A stretch of 64,000 nt of DNA from Chitinophaga pinensis. Its GTDB lineage: Bacteria; Bacteroidota; Bacteroidia; UBA7662. Of this stretch, positions 36,708-45,165 are shown in pieces. The notes beneath the pieces are model-generated. The model did not search any database. It was not told the DNA's origin and was given only the letters and a program-made list of their open reading frames with translations. Numbering within the stretch: the first letter of the stretch is position 1; the number at the start of each line of letters is the position of its first letter. The position numbers and the translations under genes were made by a program. The stretch spans positions 434,001 to 498,000 of the forward strand of contig CAMCHJ010000001.1 of NCBI GenBank assembly GCA_945874665.1, written 5' to 3'.

Positions 36708-37415
36708 TCAACGAAATAAGGTGGTAAAGAGCTGCCAAACCAATCGAATGCGAAGCAACAGTTGCTGCCTCAAATTTAAACGACTGGCACTAGATGCGGT
36801 GCTTGCATTTTTGTCGTGACGTCGGTAATACAACAAATTATCGTCTATAAAGACAGTGCTGTGCCACATGTCTGCCACCAAACCAATCCAAATATCGTGC
36901 ATGCCAATGGGGCGTGGAAAGGGCAGGGCTTTTTTTAGCACCTCAGCTTTAAAGGCCATGCAGCAGCCTAAATAGCTGTTTCTAACGATGTTGTTTAGAA
37001 ATCCGGCTTTTGACCCATGGGATTTATAAAAGGAAGGCTGCAGGGGTTGTAGGTTTTGGTCTACTACCTCGCAATCGTGCACTACCAAACTGCTGCCCTT
37101 AAGTGCTTTTAGTATCTGAGCAACTTTATGAGGCTTCCAAACGTCGTCTTGGTCTGATAGCATGATATAAATACCGCTTGCAGCTTCTAAGGCGCGTTCA
37201 AGGTTGTAACTCGGATGCTTTGATTTTGTGCCTGAAATCACACGGATGCGGTCGTCGTTGAATTCAGCAATGATGGCCAAGGTATTGTCTGTGGAGCCAT
37301 CGTCAGAAATGATCACCTCATCACTTTCGTCGAGTTGTATCAAAATGGAGTCTAGCTGCTCCTTCAAAAATTTACCCCCGTTATACACAGGCATGCACAC
37401 ACTGATTCTCTTCAT
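36708..37415 (-). CDS. GT2 glycosyltransferase
   Basis: 235 aa. RISVCMPVYNGGKFL at the N-terminus, SDDGSTDNT (about 35-43), SDQDDVW as the DxD-type site (about 91-97) and the acceptor-region GMHDIWIGL, all typical of family 2 enzymes such as rhamnosyl- or galactosyltransferases for O-antigen. Overlaps the ligase-like gene by 4 nt (ATGA). Confidence 0.92.
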   Translation of the reverse strand: MKRISVCMPVYNGGKFLKEQLDSILIQLDESDEVIISDDGSTDNTLAIIAEFNDDRIRVISGTKSKHPSYNLERALEAASGIYIMLSDQDDVWKPHKVAQILKALKGSSLVVHDCEVVDQNLQPLQPSFYKSHGSKAGFLNNIVRNSYLGCCMAFKAEVLKKALPFPRPIGMHDIWIGLVADMWHSTVFIDDNLLYYRRHDKNASTASSASRLNLRQQLLLRIRLVWQLFTTLFR

Positions 37416-38704
37416 TTTTGCACCTCTTTAGGGGGGATTTGAAGACAAATTAGAGCAATAGCTAACATGCCTAAGCCCATAGGACTGTTGATAAAAGGAT
37501 TGGTAAGTGAAATCGCAAACATAAAGGCAGCAGAGATAAAGAACGCAAATGTTTCGTCTTTATAGTTAATCTGCTTGAAATCTCGTCCAATTCGTATATA
37601 AAACCGCTTCCAAAGCGATGCAAAGAGCCATGCCCAAATACTCAAGCCAAGTATGCCTTGTTTGTGAAAAATTTCGAGGTACGATATTTCCATGTGAATG
37701 GGCCGCGATGGAATGCCCATGCCGAAGCCATTGCCAATGAGTATTGATTTGGGAGACAGGTTGTTTTCTACTTCGCCTATTTGAATGATGCGGTCTATGA
37801 TGGAAGATTCACGTGCCTCAAAACCTTGCGTGAACTTACTGGCCATGGCGCGTTGCCAAGGCTTGAGGTCTTTTGCTTGGTATCGCTTCACATGCTTTTC
37901 TTGAAAGTGCATGAGTTCAGGGAAATTTTGCTGCTCAACTTGCTGCACATATACTCCTAGCGAATACAAACTTGTTAACATGAGCACGATGGCCAGCCAA
38001 CTGATGGTGTTTTTTGAGTCAAAAAAGACTGTATAAACAAGGTGAATACCGAAAACCAGGAGCCAAAAACCTCTTGTGAAAGTTAATAGGATGGCTAAAT
38101 AAATTATAATCACCCAAAAGTACTTGCGAGGAGTTTTTTCTTGTAGCCAAAAAAAGATGCCAATAGGCAGGAAAATGAAGCCTTTGTAAAAGAACCCTAG
38201 GCTCCCTCTAAAGCTCAGTTCTTCCGTAGGCAAGGCAAGCATGTAAAAGGAGAAGCCATGAAACACTTCAAATCGCCACAACAATAGTAACGATAAATAG
38301 CCCACAGCTAAAAAAGCAGCACTCCACTTCAGACAAGTGCGTACCAAGGCTACTTCGCGCGCACCAACAATGGCCATGCCATAGAAAAGCAAATTAAACC
38401 AATACAAGAGGGGTTTGATGTCAGTTAAAACAAGCTTCACCGGTGCTCCAGAGAGGAAACCATTGAGGGCAGAAATGCTGGTGACTCCAAAAAACAGCCC
38501 TATGAAGAGGTAAATTTCCTTCTGTGGCTTGTAATTATTACGCAGTATATCCCACCAAACTACCGCTTGGGTGATGCCAAAAAGCCACATGCGTAAGCTC
38601 AACGGCCCTAGGGTTAAAAAACGACCACCACCTCCCACAAATAGCTCTGTGAGGCTGACAATTAGTAAAATTGTCCGCCAGTTGTATGTACTCCGTTCGT
38701 TCAA
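37412..38704 (-). CDS. O-antigen ligase/polymerase-like membrane protein
   Basis: 430 aa from the TTG at 38702-38704. The open frame continues upstream to an ATG at 38848, but that part overlaps the end of the preceding glycosyltransferase frame. The TTG overlaps that gene's TGA (TTGA), the same coupling style as the rest of the operon. About ten to twelve membrane spans surround one large extracytoplasmic loop (about 235-345, charged, with QRAMASKFTQGFEARESSI), the Wzy/WaaL plan. GNGFGMG and HMEISYLEIFHKQGILG recall this family. It either polymerises repeat units or ligates the glycan to its acceptor. Confidence 0.82.
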   Translation of the reverse strand: MNERSTYNWRTILLIVSLTELFVGGGGRFLTLGPLSLRMWLFGITQAVVWWDILRNNYKPQKEIYLFIGLFFGVTSISALNGFLSGAPVKLVLTDIKPLLYWFNLLFYGMAIVGAREVALVRTCLKWSAAFLAVGYLSLLLLWRFEVFHGFSFYMLALPTEELSFRGSLGFFYKGFIFLPIGIFFWLQEKTPRKYFWVIIIYLAILLTFTRGFWLLVFGIHLVYTVFFDSKNTISWLAIVLMLTSLYSLGVYVQQVEQQNFPELMHFQEKHVKRYQAKDLKPWQRAMASKFTQGFEARESSIIDRIIQIGEVENNLSPKSILIGNGFGMGIPSRPIHMEISYLEIFHKQGILGLSIWAWLFASLWKRFYIRIGRDFKQINYKDETFAFFISAAFMFAISLTNPFINSPMGLGMLAIALICLQIPPKEVQK

Positions 38705-39540
38705 TATGTGCTTGATGCCCGCGAAAATACCCAAAAAAATGTAAGACTTTGATATCGTACGCCTAATACAAAGGCACGCCAAAGCATCCAACTCAAAATC
38801 GACCAGCGTGGACCGCCAGTGCGGATGAAGGCCCAGCCATCGCGACAATACACAGTGTATCGGGCTAAACGCTGTTCAAAGGTGGCGCTTTCCACTCCCG
38901 ATAAGCGGTGTTCTCAGGTAGTCGGTACCAAAACGGCCGTTGGAAAGGACTTGCGAAAAAAATAGGTGAATGCTAAATCACTGAAATCCAAGGTTACTGC
39001 TGCCCGGTGGCCACCCGCTTGGGTGTAGGCCGATAACCTAAGGAGCATGCCAGCGTTAATGGGCGCGAATTCAGTTAAAGCATACAATTCGGGCGGCGCG
39101 TTTTCTGCAACCCAAGTACGCCCCCACCGCAAAGGAGCCGGTGATATTACTTTTGCCTCGTGGTAAATTAAGGGTGTAAAAAGCGGCGTGTCGGGATGCT
39201 TTTGAACGGCTTCTTGATAGGCCTCGAACCAATCAGCCGCAAAATCACTGTCTTGGTCTAGTAACAGCAACCACGTTGCTCCTAAGTCCGCTGCAACCGC
39301 CGCCGCACGTAAATACGCAGCACTTACACCTGGGTTTTCGGGGTGATGTTCGTAGTGGATGTTGGTGGGGAGGTTGTTGGTGGCAGCTGGACTGTTGTCA
39401 TACACCAGCCAATGCATGCTGCTGCCAGCTGCGGTGGCATGCAGCGATTGCCAAGTGCGGCTCTGCTGTGGTGCTTGCCCATAACTAACTAAAACAGCTA
39501 GCAATTTTTGAGGAGATATGGTATTTATAAGCCCAGCCAT
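38701..39540 (-). pseudogene. GT2 (rhamnosyltransferase-like) gene split by an in-frame TGA
   Basis: Start ATG at 39538-39540. The frame has LLAVLVSYGQ, YDNSPAAT and the metal site LLLDQDSDF, then meets TGA at 38914-38916 just after AVLVPTT. The same frame continues with EHRLSG, FEQRLARYTVYCRDGW and a hydrophobic end to a second TGA at 38701-38703. These are the residues expected at the C-terminus of such enzymes (a conserved H-LSG followed by an R-Y--Y-RD segment). Without the first TGA the product would be about 279 aa, normal for the family. Either a nonsense mutation, a sequencing error or readthrough. The second TGA overlaps the TTG start of the ligase-like gene. Confidence 0.85.
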
Positions 39541-40418
39541 GCCCGCAATTTCCAGAAAAAATACCGCATTCCTTGTCTTTCGGCAAGTGGGTCCTGCAAA
39601 AGATGTTGCGCGGCTTTGTAGTTTTTGGCGAGCACCAATTGACTGGCTTGTCCTACTAAATGCCGCCCCAAATAATCGTACACTGCCTCCAATTGGGGAT
39701 GCTGAAGCGCTGCCGCTTGTTGGGCAATGCGCTTTACAAAAGGCCAAGCTTGGGTTTGCACCTCACTTCGCGTGGCCATATTTAAGGCGTCTTGGTGATA
39801 ATAGGCGCATACTTTTTTGTCAAATGCTACTGGATACTGCAAAGCAATGCGCGCCCACAGGTCTTGATCTTCGCCTATACGCTCTCCCACCGCAAAGCCA
39901 CCCATACTTTGGCATACCTTTGCATCAATGGCAACTGAGGAAGCCGTTGCAACCATATCACCTTTGGTTACTAATTCGAAATAATTGGGCAGATAGCCTC
40001 TTGAGAAGTTTTTGGGGAGCGGCTGCTGCGGCGCTTTAAGTCGGTTTTCCCATTTAAAAGCATAGCCGATAGCATACCAACCTGCCTCGGGAAAATCGTT
40101 TATGAGGGCTTGAAGTGTGGTTAAAAAATCGGGTTCCCAGCTATCATCGGCATCTAAAAACACCATAAAATCGCCCTGGGCTGCGTTTATGCCAGCATTG
40201 CGTGCCTGCGACACACCACGTTCATTTATTTGCAGCAAACGTACTGGGGCACCAAAAGCGGTTGCAAGCGCAGGTCCCGTGTCGGTGCTGCCATTATCCA
40301 CTACTAAAATCTCAAAAGCGACTGTCTTTTGGGCTGCTACACTTTCCAAGGTACGCAGGAGGGTAGCTTCTTTATTGTAAAGCGGAATGATTACCGAAAA
40401 TCGGATGGTGTTATACAT
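39525..40418 (-). CDS. GT2 glycosyltransferase
   Basis: 297 aa. FSVIIPLYNKEATL, DNGSTDTGPA (about 37-46) and LDADDSW (about 88-94) mark the GT-A nucleotide and metal sites; ARNAGINAAQGD lies between them, a standard family 2 motif. The C-terminal 80 residues are helical. Overlaps the next gene by 16 nt and the previous by 8 nt within the operon. Confidence 0.93.
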   Translation of the reverse strand: MYNTIRFSVIIPLYNKEATLLRTLESVAAQKTVAFEILVVDNGSTDTGPALATAFGAPVRLLQINERGVSQARNAGINAAQGDFMVFLDADDSWEPDFLTTLQALINDFPEAGWYAIGYAFKWENRLKAPQQPLPKNFSRGYLPNYFELVTKGDMVATASSVAIDAKVCQSMGGFAVGERIGEDQDLWARIALQYPVAFDKKVCAYYHQDALNMATRSEVQTQAWPFVKRIAQQAAALQHPQLEAVYDYLGRHLVGQASQLVLAKNYKAAQHLLQDPLAERQGMRYFFWKLRAWLGL

Positions 40419-41277
40419 ACCACATTTTACTTGCTGCTTCTCGGTAATAGTTTTTACCAGGTTGAAAGGAGCGCGAAAAATAGAAAAAGCTTAGCAAAAA
40501 ACGGCAATACAAGCTGGCCATACGTCCATAAAGCTTTCGGTAATAATACACCCTGCTTTTTTCAAAAAGTAATATTTTGGTGAGGCTCACTTTGTGATCG
40601 CTCGTGCCTACGTGGTGCATGATTTGAGGCCCTTGTAGTAGCACCCGCAACAACCCATGCTGCCGCATTCTAAACTGCCATTCTGTTTCTTCGTAAAAGA
40701 GAAAAAATACGGGATCAAAGCCACCCAACTGCTCATAAGTGCTGCGTGGTAAAAAAAGATCAGCACCTGATACGTAATCAACCATGCTGTAATGCGCTTG
40801 CTGGCGCAGTTGCAGCTCATACGGAAAGAAATTTGCTGGTAACATATCTAACGTGAGGCGAATCAAATCAGGGAAATTTCCGGCACTTACTTCGGGCTGG
40901 AGGTTTTGACTGACTAGTGGAAAGCCAAGAACGCCTACGCCGCTACTGTGCTCGCTTTCAAAAAACGACAAGCCAGCGCCCATGGCATCACCTAGCAGCT
41001 CCGTGTCAGGATTCAGCAAAAAAAAGTAGTCACCCCTAGCCTGAGCCATTCCTAAGTTATTGGCGCGGCCAAAGCCCAAGTTTCCGCCGGCTTCAATCAA
41101 TTTCACCCATGGAAATTCTGTACGTAACCAGTGTACGGTATCATCTTCGGAGGCATTATCCACCACGATCACCTCATCGCGAGCTGCTTGTAGGTAAATC
41201 GACAGTTTTTGCAAACAACTTCGCAAATATGCCGAGCAGTTGTACGAAACAATGATAACACTTACGCGATTACTCAT
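40411..41277 (-). CDS. GT2 glycosyltransferase (rhamnosyltransferase-like)
   Basis: 288 aa. VSVIIVSYNCSAYL, DNASEDDTV (about 37-45), NLGFGRANNLGM and LNPDTEL as metal site (about 92-98), then DYVSGADLFLPRS and EETEWQFRMRQHG, the acceptor-side motifs of the WcaA/RfbN-type family. Overlaps the methyltransferase gene by 4 nt. Confidence 0.94.
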   Translation of the reverse strand: MSNRVSVIIVSYNCSAYLRSCLQKLSIYLQAARDEVIVVDNASEDDTVHWLRTEFPWVKLIEAGGNLGFGRANNLGMAQARGDYFFLLNPDTELLGDAMGAGLSFFESEHSSGVGVLGFPLVSQNLQPEVSAGNFPDLIRLTLDMLPANFFPYELQLRQQAHYSMVDYVSGADLFLPRSTYEQLGGFDPVFFLFYEETEWQFRMRQHGLLRVLLQGPQIMHHVGTSDHKVSLTKILLFEKSRVYYYRKLYGRMASLYCRFLLSFFYFSRSFQPGKNYYREAASKMWYV

Positions 41278-41900
41278 AACTGTGCTACAATGCCATATTG
41301 CATGGGTAAAAAATCACGGGTATAACCGAAGGTCACAGCCGTCATCATCCGCCATTTGAAGCTATCGATGGCATTCAAAGGCGCGCAAGTCTGTACCCGA
41401 TAGCCACAGTCTTCAAACATTTTGACAATGCTTTTTTTGGTGAAGAAGCGCATGTGCGTGCGGTCAAGGATGCCCGATTCGGTGTATACCCAGTCTTTGC
41501 TTTTAAAAAGCAAGAGGATGTTTTCAGCGAACAAAAAATTGGGAATGCTGGCGTATACCCGTGCGCCAGGAGCTAAAAAGGGCTGAATGTCGCGTAAAGT
41601 TTGCCAAGGATCAACCATGTGTTCGAGTACGTCGTTAAAAAAAACGGCATCAAAATAGCCTCTGGGGAGCTGTGAACCCACGGCTTCAAAAGTACCGTGG
41701 AGTACTTGATGCATGGTCTTGCGTGCTTCAACGGCTGCCCGCTCATCCATTTCGATGCCCCACGCTTCAGTCCCAAATTGCTGCAACAAAGCGGTAGCAA
41801 AGCGACCTTCACCGCAGCCAACATCTAACAAGCGTTTAGGCGCATGTTGTACCAGGGCCATTACCTCTTCGCGGTTGTGTGTGTAATAGGTTGTATTCAT
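41274..41900 (-). CDS. Class I SAM-dependent methyltransferase
   Basis: 208 aa from the ATG at 41898-41900, which overlaps the flippase stop (ATGA); an in-frame ATG 21 nt upstream is less likely. SAM site LLDVGCGEGRF (motif I), an acidic residue ending strand 2 (GIEMDERA), and FNDVLEHMVDPWQTL with the post-motif typical of Methyltransf_11/23 proteins. In a polysaccharide operon this probably methylates a sugar or caps a chain; the acceptor is not evident. Confidence 0.9.
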   Translation of the reverse strand: MNTTYYTHNREEVMALVQHAPKRLLDVGCGEGRFATALLQQFGTEAWGIEMDERAAVEARKTMHQVLHGTFEAVGSQLPRGYFDAVFFNDVLEHMVDPWQTLRDIQPFLAPGARVYASIPNFLFAENILLLFKSKDWVYTESGILDRTHMRFFTKKSIVKMFEDCGYRVQTCAPLNAIDSFKWRMMTAVTFGYTRDFLPMQYGIVAQL

Positions 41901-43195
41901 AAGGGTAGGGTGGATTTCCAAATACGTAACTCAGGGTGCCGCACCTCAGTGCCCCAAATTAACCCCAAAGCTATAACAAGCTCTGCAACTAATAACGATA
42001 TACCCGTGCCAATTTCTTGTAAGCTGGGCGCGAGTGCTATATTTAAAAGCACACCAGTGGCGGCCGCGATGACCATTACCCGAGCATACCATTTTTGGCG
42101 GTTTGAAGCAAGAAGCATTTGGTAGGAAGGCATGTTGAAGGCGATCAAAACCGGCAAAGGAAGGAGGATGTAAAGCAGTCGAAGCACGGCGGTATCGGCA
42201 TTTCCAGTGATGATTTCGACCAACTGCGGGGCCAATGCATAAAGTATAAGCACTGCTGAAACAACGCCAAACAGCAACATTGCCAATATTTTCCGAAGAA
42301 ACTGTCTGATTTGTAACAACCCCTGAGCAGCCAATTGGCTTACTTTAGGGTAAATGACCGAAAACAAGGTGCTTAGGCCGAGCCGGAAAACGAGCAATAC
42401 TTTTTCAACCGCCGCAAACACACCCATATTGCGGTCACCCGTAAAAAATCCCAAAATTACCAAGGCGCTATTGGTGTAGATGGCTACGCTCAAACTGCTT
42501 ACAAAAACCGGCCATCCGCTTGTTAAGCTGTGCCAAATAGCGGTCCAGCTAGGTACAGTGAATTGCAGTCGATAGCGTTGTAGCACAAAAAAAAAGCCCA
42601 TTGCAGCAGTCAAAAAATGACTGCCTACATAAAAAAGAATCAAAAGCCAAAGCTGATCTGCCGCGCGAACGAACATAAAGACGAGTAATACATACAAGGC
42701 TTTGTTGAAAAAGCTGAGCCAAGCCAAGGTGCGAAAGGCTTGAACGCCTTGTAAAAACCAAGTGGGGAGCAGCATGTTGGCAGGCACCATCAAAAACACC
42801 AATACCCAAAGATCAAAGCTGATTTTTCGGTCTGGCAACAAGCTGTACAAAAGCAGCAGTGCCAAAAAAGCAGGAATCAGCAACAATACTTGGGTTACCC
42901 ACTTTACACTAAACATATGCGAAAGCGCTGCAGGATCGTTTTGCTTCATGGCCACATCTCGGGTGCCAGTAAGCGTTAACCCATAATCTACCAAAACCAC
43001 CAAAAAGCCTGCAACAGCTAATAAATAATTGAAGACACCAAAAACCTCAAGCCCCATTACCCGGATAAGGTAGGGTATGGTAAAAAGCGGCATCAACACA
43101 TTCAAAGCTTGCACGGCCGACATGGAGAAAAAATGACCAATTAACGGACTTTGAAATATGCGTAGGGAGTTTTTCAGATAATTGGTATTTTGCAT
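41897..43195 (-). CDS. Wzx-type oligosaccharide flippase
   Basis: 432 aa, about 12 to 14 membrane helices with the polysaccharide-flippase pattern, including an N-terminal NVLMPLFTIPYLIRVMGLEVFGVFNYLLAV and GTRDVAMKQND, shared with RfbX/Wzx. It should move lipid-linked repeat units to the periplasmic face. First gene of an eight-gene minus-strand operon. The upstream gap to the divergent DUF456 gene is only 26 nt; a near-consensus TAAGTTTA lies 1 nt before the ATG. Confidence 0.9.
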   Translation of the reverse strand: MQNTNYLKNSLRIFQSPLIGHFFSMSAVQALNVLMPLFTIPYLIRVMGLEVFGVFNYLLAVAGFLVVLVDYGLTLTGTRDVAMKQNDPAALSHMFSVKWVTQVLLLIPAFLALLLLYSLLPDRKISFDLWVLVFLMVPANMLLPTWFLQGVQAFRTLAWLSFFNKALYVLLVFMFVRAADQLWLLILFYVGSHFLTAAMGFFFVLQRYRLQFTVPSWTAIWHSLTSGWPVFVSSLSVAIYTNSALVILGFFTGDRNMGVFAAVEKVLLVFRLGLSTLFSVIYPKVSQLAAQGLLQIRQFLRKILAMLLFGVVSAVLILYALAPQLVEIITGNADTAVLRLLYILLPLPVLIAFNMPSYQMLLASNRQKWYARVMVIAAATGVLLNIALAPSLQEIGTGISLLVAELVIALGLIWGTEVRHPELRIWKSTLPL

Positions 43196-43221
43196 GTAAA
43201 CTTAGTATAATATCCTGCGTT

Positions 43222-43692
43222 TTGGAAACCACCCTCCTGGTAATCGCTTTTGTATTGGCCACAGCAGGTCTTTTAGGTAGTTTTTTGCCGATTTTGCCAG
43301 GACCGCCACTTGCGTTCTTAGGGTTGGCGGTGCTTTGGTTTACCGAACAATACCAACCGAGTGCTGAGCTGTTGGGCATGCACCTTTTTGCGGCCACAGG
43401 CATTACTTTGCTCGATTATTATGTGCCCATTTACGGCACTAAGCGTTTTGGCGGCACACCGGCAGGGACAAGAGGGGCAACGGTGGGCTTGGTAATCGGG
43501 CTTTTTTTAGGGCCTTTGGGGATTATCGCTGGGCCATTTGTGGGTGCGTTGCTCGCCGAAATAATGGCAGGAACCCCTTCAAACCGTGCTTTTAAGTCTG
43601 CACTGGGTGCTTTCATGGGATTTGTTGCTGGGGTATTTATGAAACTTGCCTATGCAGTTGTAGTGTTTTACCATATTTTTCAAAAGCTTTAA
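43222..43692 (+). CDS. DUF456 family membrane protein
   Basis: 156 aa starting at TTG (no ATG is available before the conserved part). Three to four Gly-rich membrane helices with the family signature GSFLPILPGPPLAFLG near the N-terminus, DYYVPIYGTKRFGGTPAGTRGATVGLVIGLFLGPLG and GPFVGALLAE. Function unknown. Divergent from the flippase gene with a 26-nt spacer. Confidence 0.88.
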   Translation: METTLLVIAFVLATAGLLGSFLPILPGPPLAFLGLAVLWFTEQYQPSAELLGMHLFAATGITLLDYYVPIYGTKRFGGTPAGTRGATVGLVIGLFLGPLGIIAGPFVGALLAEIMAGTPSNRAFKSALGAFMGFVAGVFMKLAYAVVVFYHIFQKL

Positions 43693-43764
43693 GCTTTTTG
43701 GTACAATACTTGTTTTGCTCAATGCATCTAAATTAAAACCCAAATATCTAACTTAGTCAGACTT

Positions 43765-45165
43765 ATGTCACTCTCTCTCAAACCGCTGCTGCTTCTGCTT
43801 CTTGCCACTGCGCTTCTCGCTTGTTCGCCAAGTCGCAGTTTCACGAAGCAGGGTAAAAAGTTAGCTACTGCAGGTTTGCACGACGAAGCCAGTTTGGCAT
43901 TTATGCAGGCTTTGGGCCACGATCGCGCTAACATTGATGCGCGGGTGGGTTTGCGTTTATCTGGTCAACAGGCTTTAAATACGTATTTAGATCGGTTTTT
44001 TAGGTCGCACGGACAGCAGCAATATAAAGAATCGGTGTACGCCTACCGCAAGGCCGATCAATTTTACGTGAGTGTAACGGCGCTCAATATCGACTTAGAA
44101 TTCCCCCCATATTACAAACAGAACTACGAAGAGGACCTGGCCATTTATTTGGAAGGCATGTATGTGGAAGGTCAAGGACACCTCAAAGCCAAACGCTTTA
44201 CGGAGGCAGAAGCACTCTTTAATGAAATCAACACTTTGCGGCCAGGTTATAAAGATGTAGGCAATTTGAAAATGATGTCAAAAATCATTCCTGCCTACGT
44301 TGCGGGCCAACTCGCTTTTGAAGCGGAGCAATATCGAAAGGCCTACAATCATTTTAATGATGTTTTTGCGCTCAATCCCAATCACGAAGACGTGGCTGCT
44401 TTGCGACGTGTGGCTAAAGAGCGTGCCACCCTTACCATTGCGGTGATGCCTTTCGAAAATAGCCTTTCTTACGCTTATGCTACCAATATCACCTCCTTTG
44501 TAGTAAGCGAGCTGTCGAAAGCCAACAATGAGTTTTTGGTGCTAATTGACCGTGAGCACACCGATAAAATCATCAAAGAGCAGAAGTTTAACCTCGCTTT
44601 TGGGAGTGATGAAGGCAGCAGCATGCGCGTAGGGGAGTTGATGGGTGCCAAGCTGATTCTCACCGGGCGTTTGCTCGACTTAGGCATTATCAATCCCGAG
44701 TTACAGCAAAAAGAAAAGACGGGCTACGAGTCATACATCGAAAAAGTGTATAACGCTGAGAAAAAACGCACCGAAAACATCACGCGCTATCGCAAAGTAA
44801 TGTACACCGAGTTTGGCGGGGCCAGTTCGGTACGCATGAAAGTGCAATACCAGCTCATCAATGCCGAAACAGGTAAAATATTGCTTTCAGATGTTTTTGT
44901 GGAGGCGGAGCGCGATGAAGTGGCTTACATCAGTTACGATGGCAATGCCCGCAATTTGTTTGCTGGGGTTTGGAGATCGCGCAACGAAATCCACTCCTCT
45001 GACAGGGTTTACCAGAGTTTTGCCGAAAAGCGCAAGGTAGACGAGTTGCTCAGCGGCAAGCGCGATTTTAGACCGATGAACAATATGCTTATCGATGTAC
45101 AAGGCCGCATCAGCAGCAAACTCACCCAGCAAGTGGTACAGTACGAAATACAACGCGGCCAATGA
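43765..45165 (+). CDS. Lipoprotein with TPR-like repeats and CsgG/FlgO-like domain
   Basis: 466 aa. Lipoprotein signal ending ALLAC (Cys20). Residues about 25-215 form helical repeats of TPR type (LATAGLHDEASLAFMQALG, KRFTEAEALFNEINTLRPGYKD, EQYRKAYNHFNDVFALNPNHED). From about 222 comes a CsgG/TolB-N-like domain: LTIAVMPFEN, FVVSELSKANNEFLVLIDREHTDKIIKEQKF, MGAKLILTGRLLDLG, and QYQLINAETGKILLSD. The insert where CsgG forms its barrel is strongly charged, so a pore is doubtful; FlgO- or LpoB-like roles fit better. Overlaps the LPP20 gene by 4 nt. Confidence 0.82.
   Translation: MSLSLKPLLLLLLATALLACSPSRSFTKQGKKLATAGLHDEASLAFMQALGHDRANIDARVGLRLSGQQALNTYLDRFFRSHGQQQYKESVYAYRKADQFYVSVTALNIDLEFPPYYKQNYEEDLAIYLEGMYVEGQGHLKAKRFTEAEALFNEINTLRPGYKDVGNLKMMSKIIPAYVAGQLAFEAEQYRKAYNHFNDVFALNPNHEDVAALRRVAKERATLTIAVMPFENSLSYAYATNITSFVVSELSKANNEFLVLIDREHTDKIIKEQKFNLAFGSDEGSSMRVGELMGAKLILTGRLLDLGIINPELQQKEKTGYESYIEKVYNAEKKRTENITRYRKVMYTEFGGASSVRMKVQYQLINAETGKILLSDVFVEAERDEVAYISYDGNARNLFAGVWRSRNEIHSSDRVYQSFAEKRKVDELLSGKRDFRPMNNMLIDVQGRISSKLTQQVVQYEIQRGQ

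Noticed and set aside
37412-38848. Ligase-like gene starting at the ATG at 38848
   Set aside because: That start would overlap about 145 nt of the glycosyltransferase C-terminal frame and adds residues that do not look like a membrane protein; the TTG at 38704 coupled to the TGA fits better.
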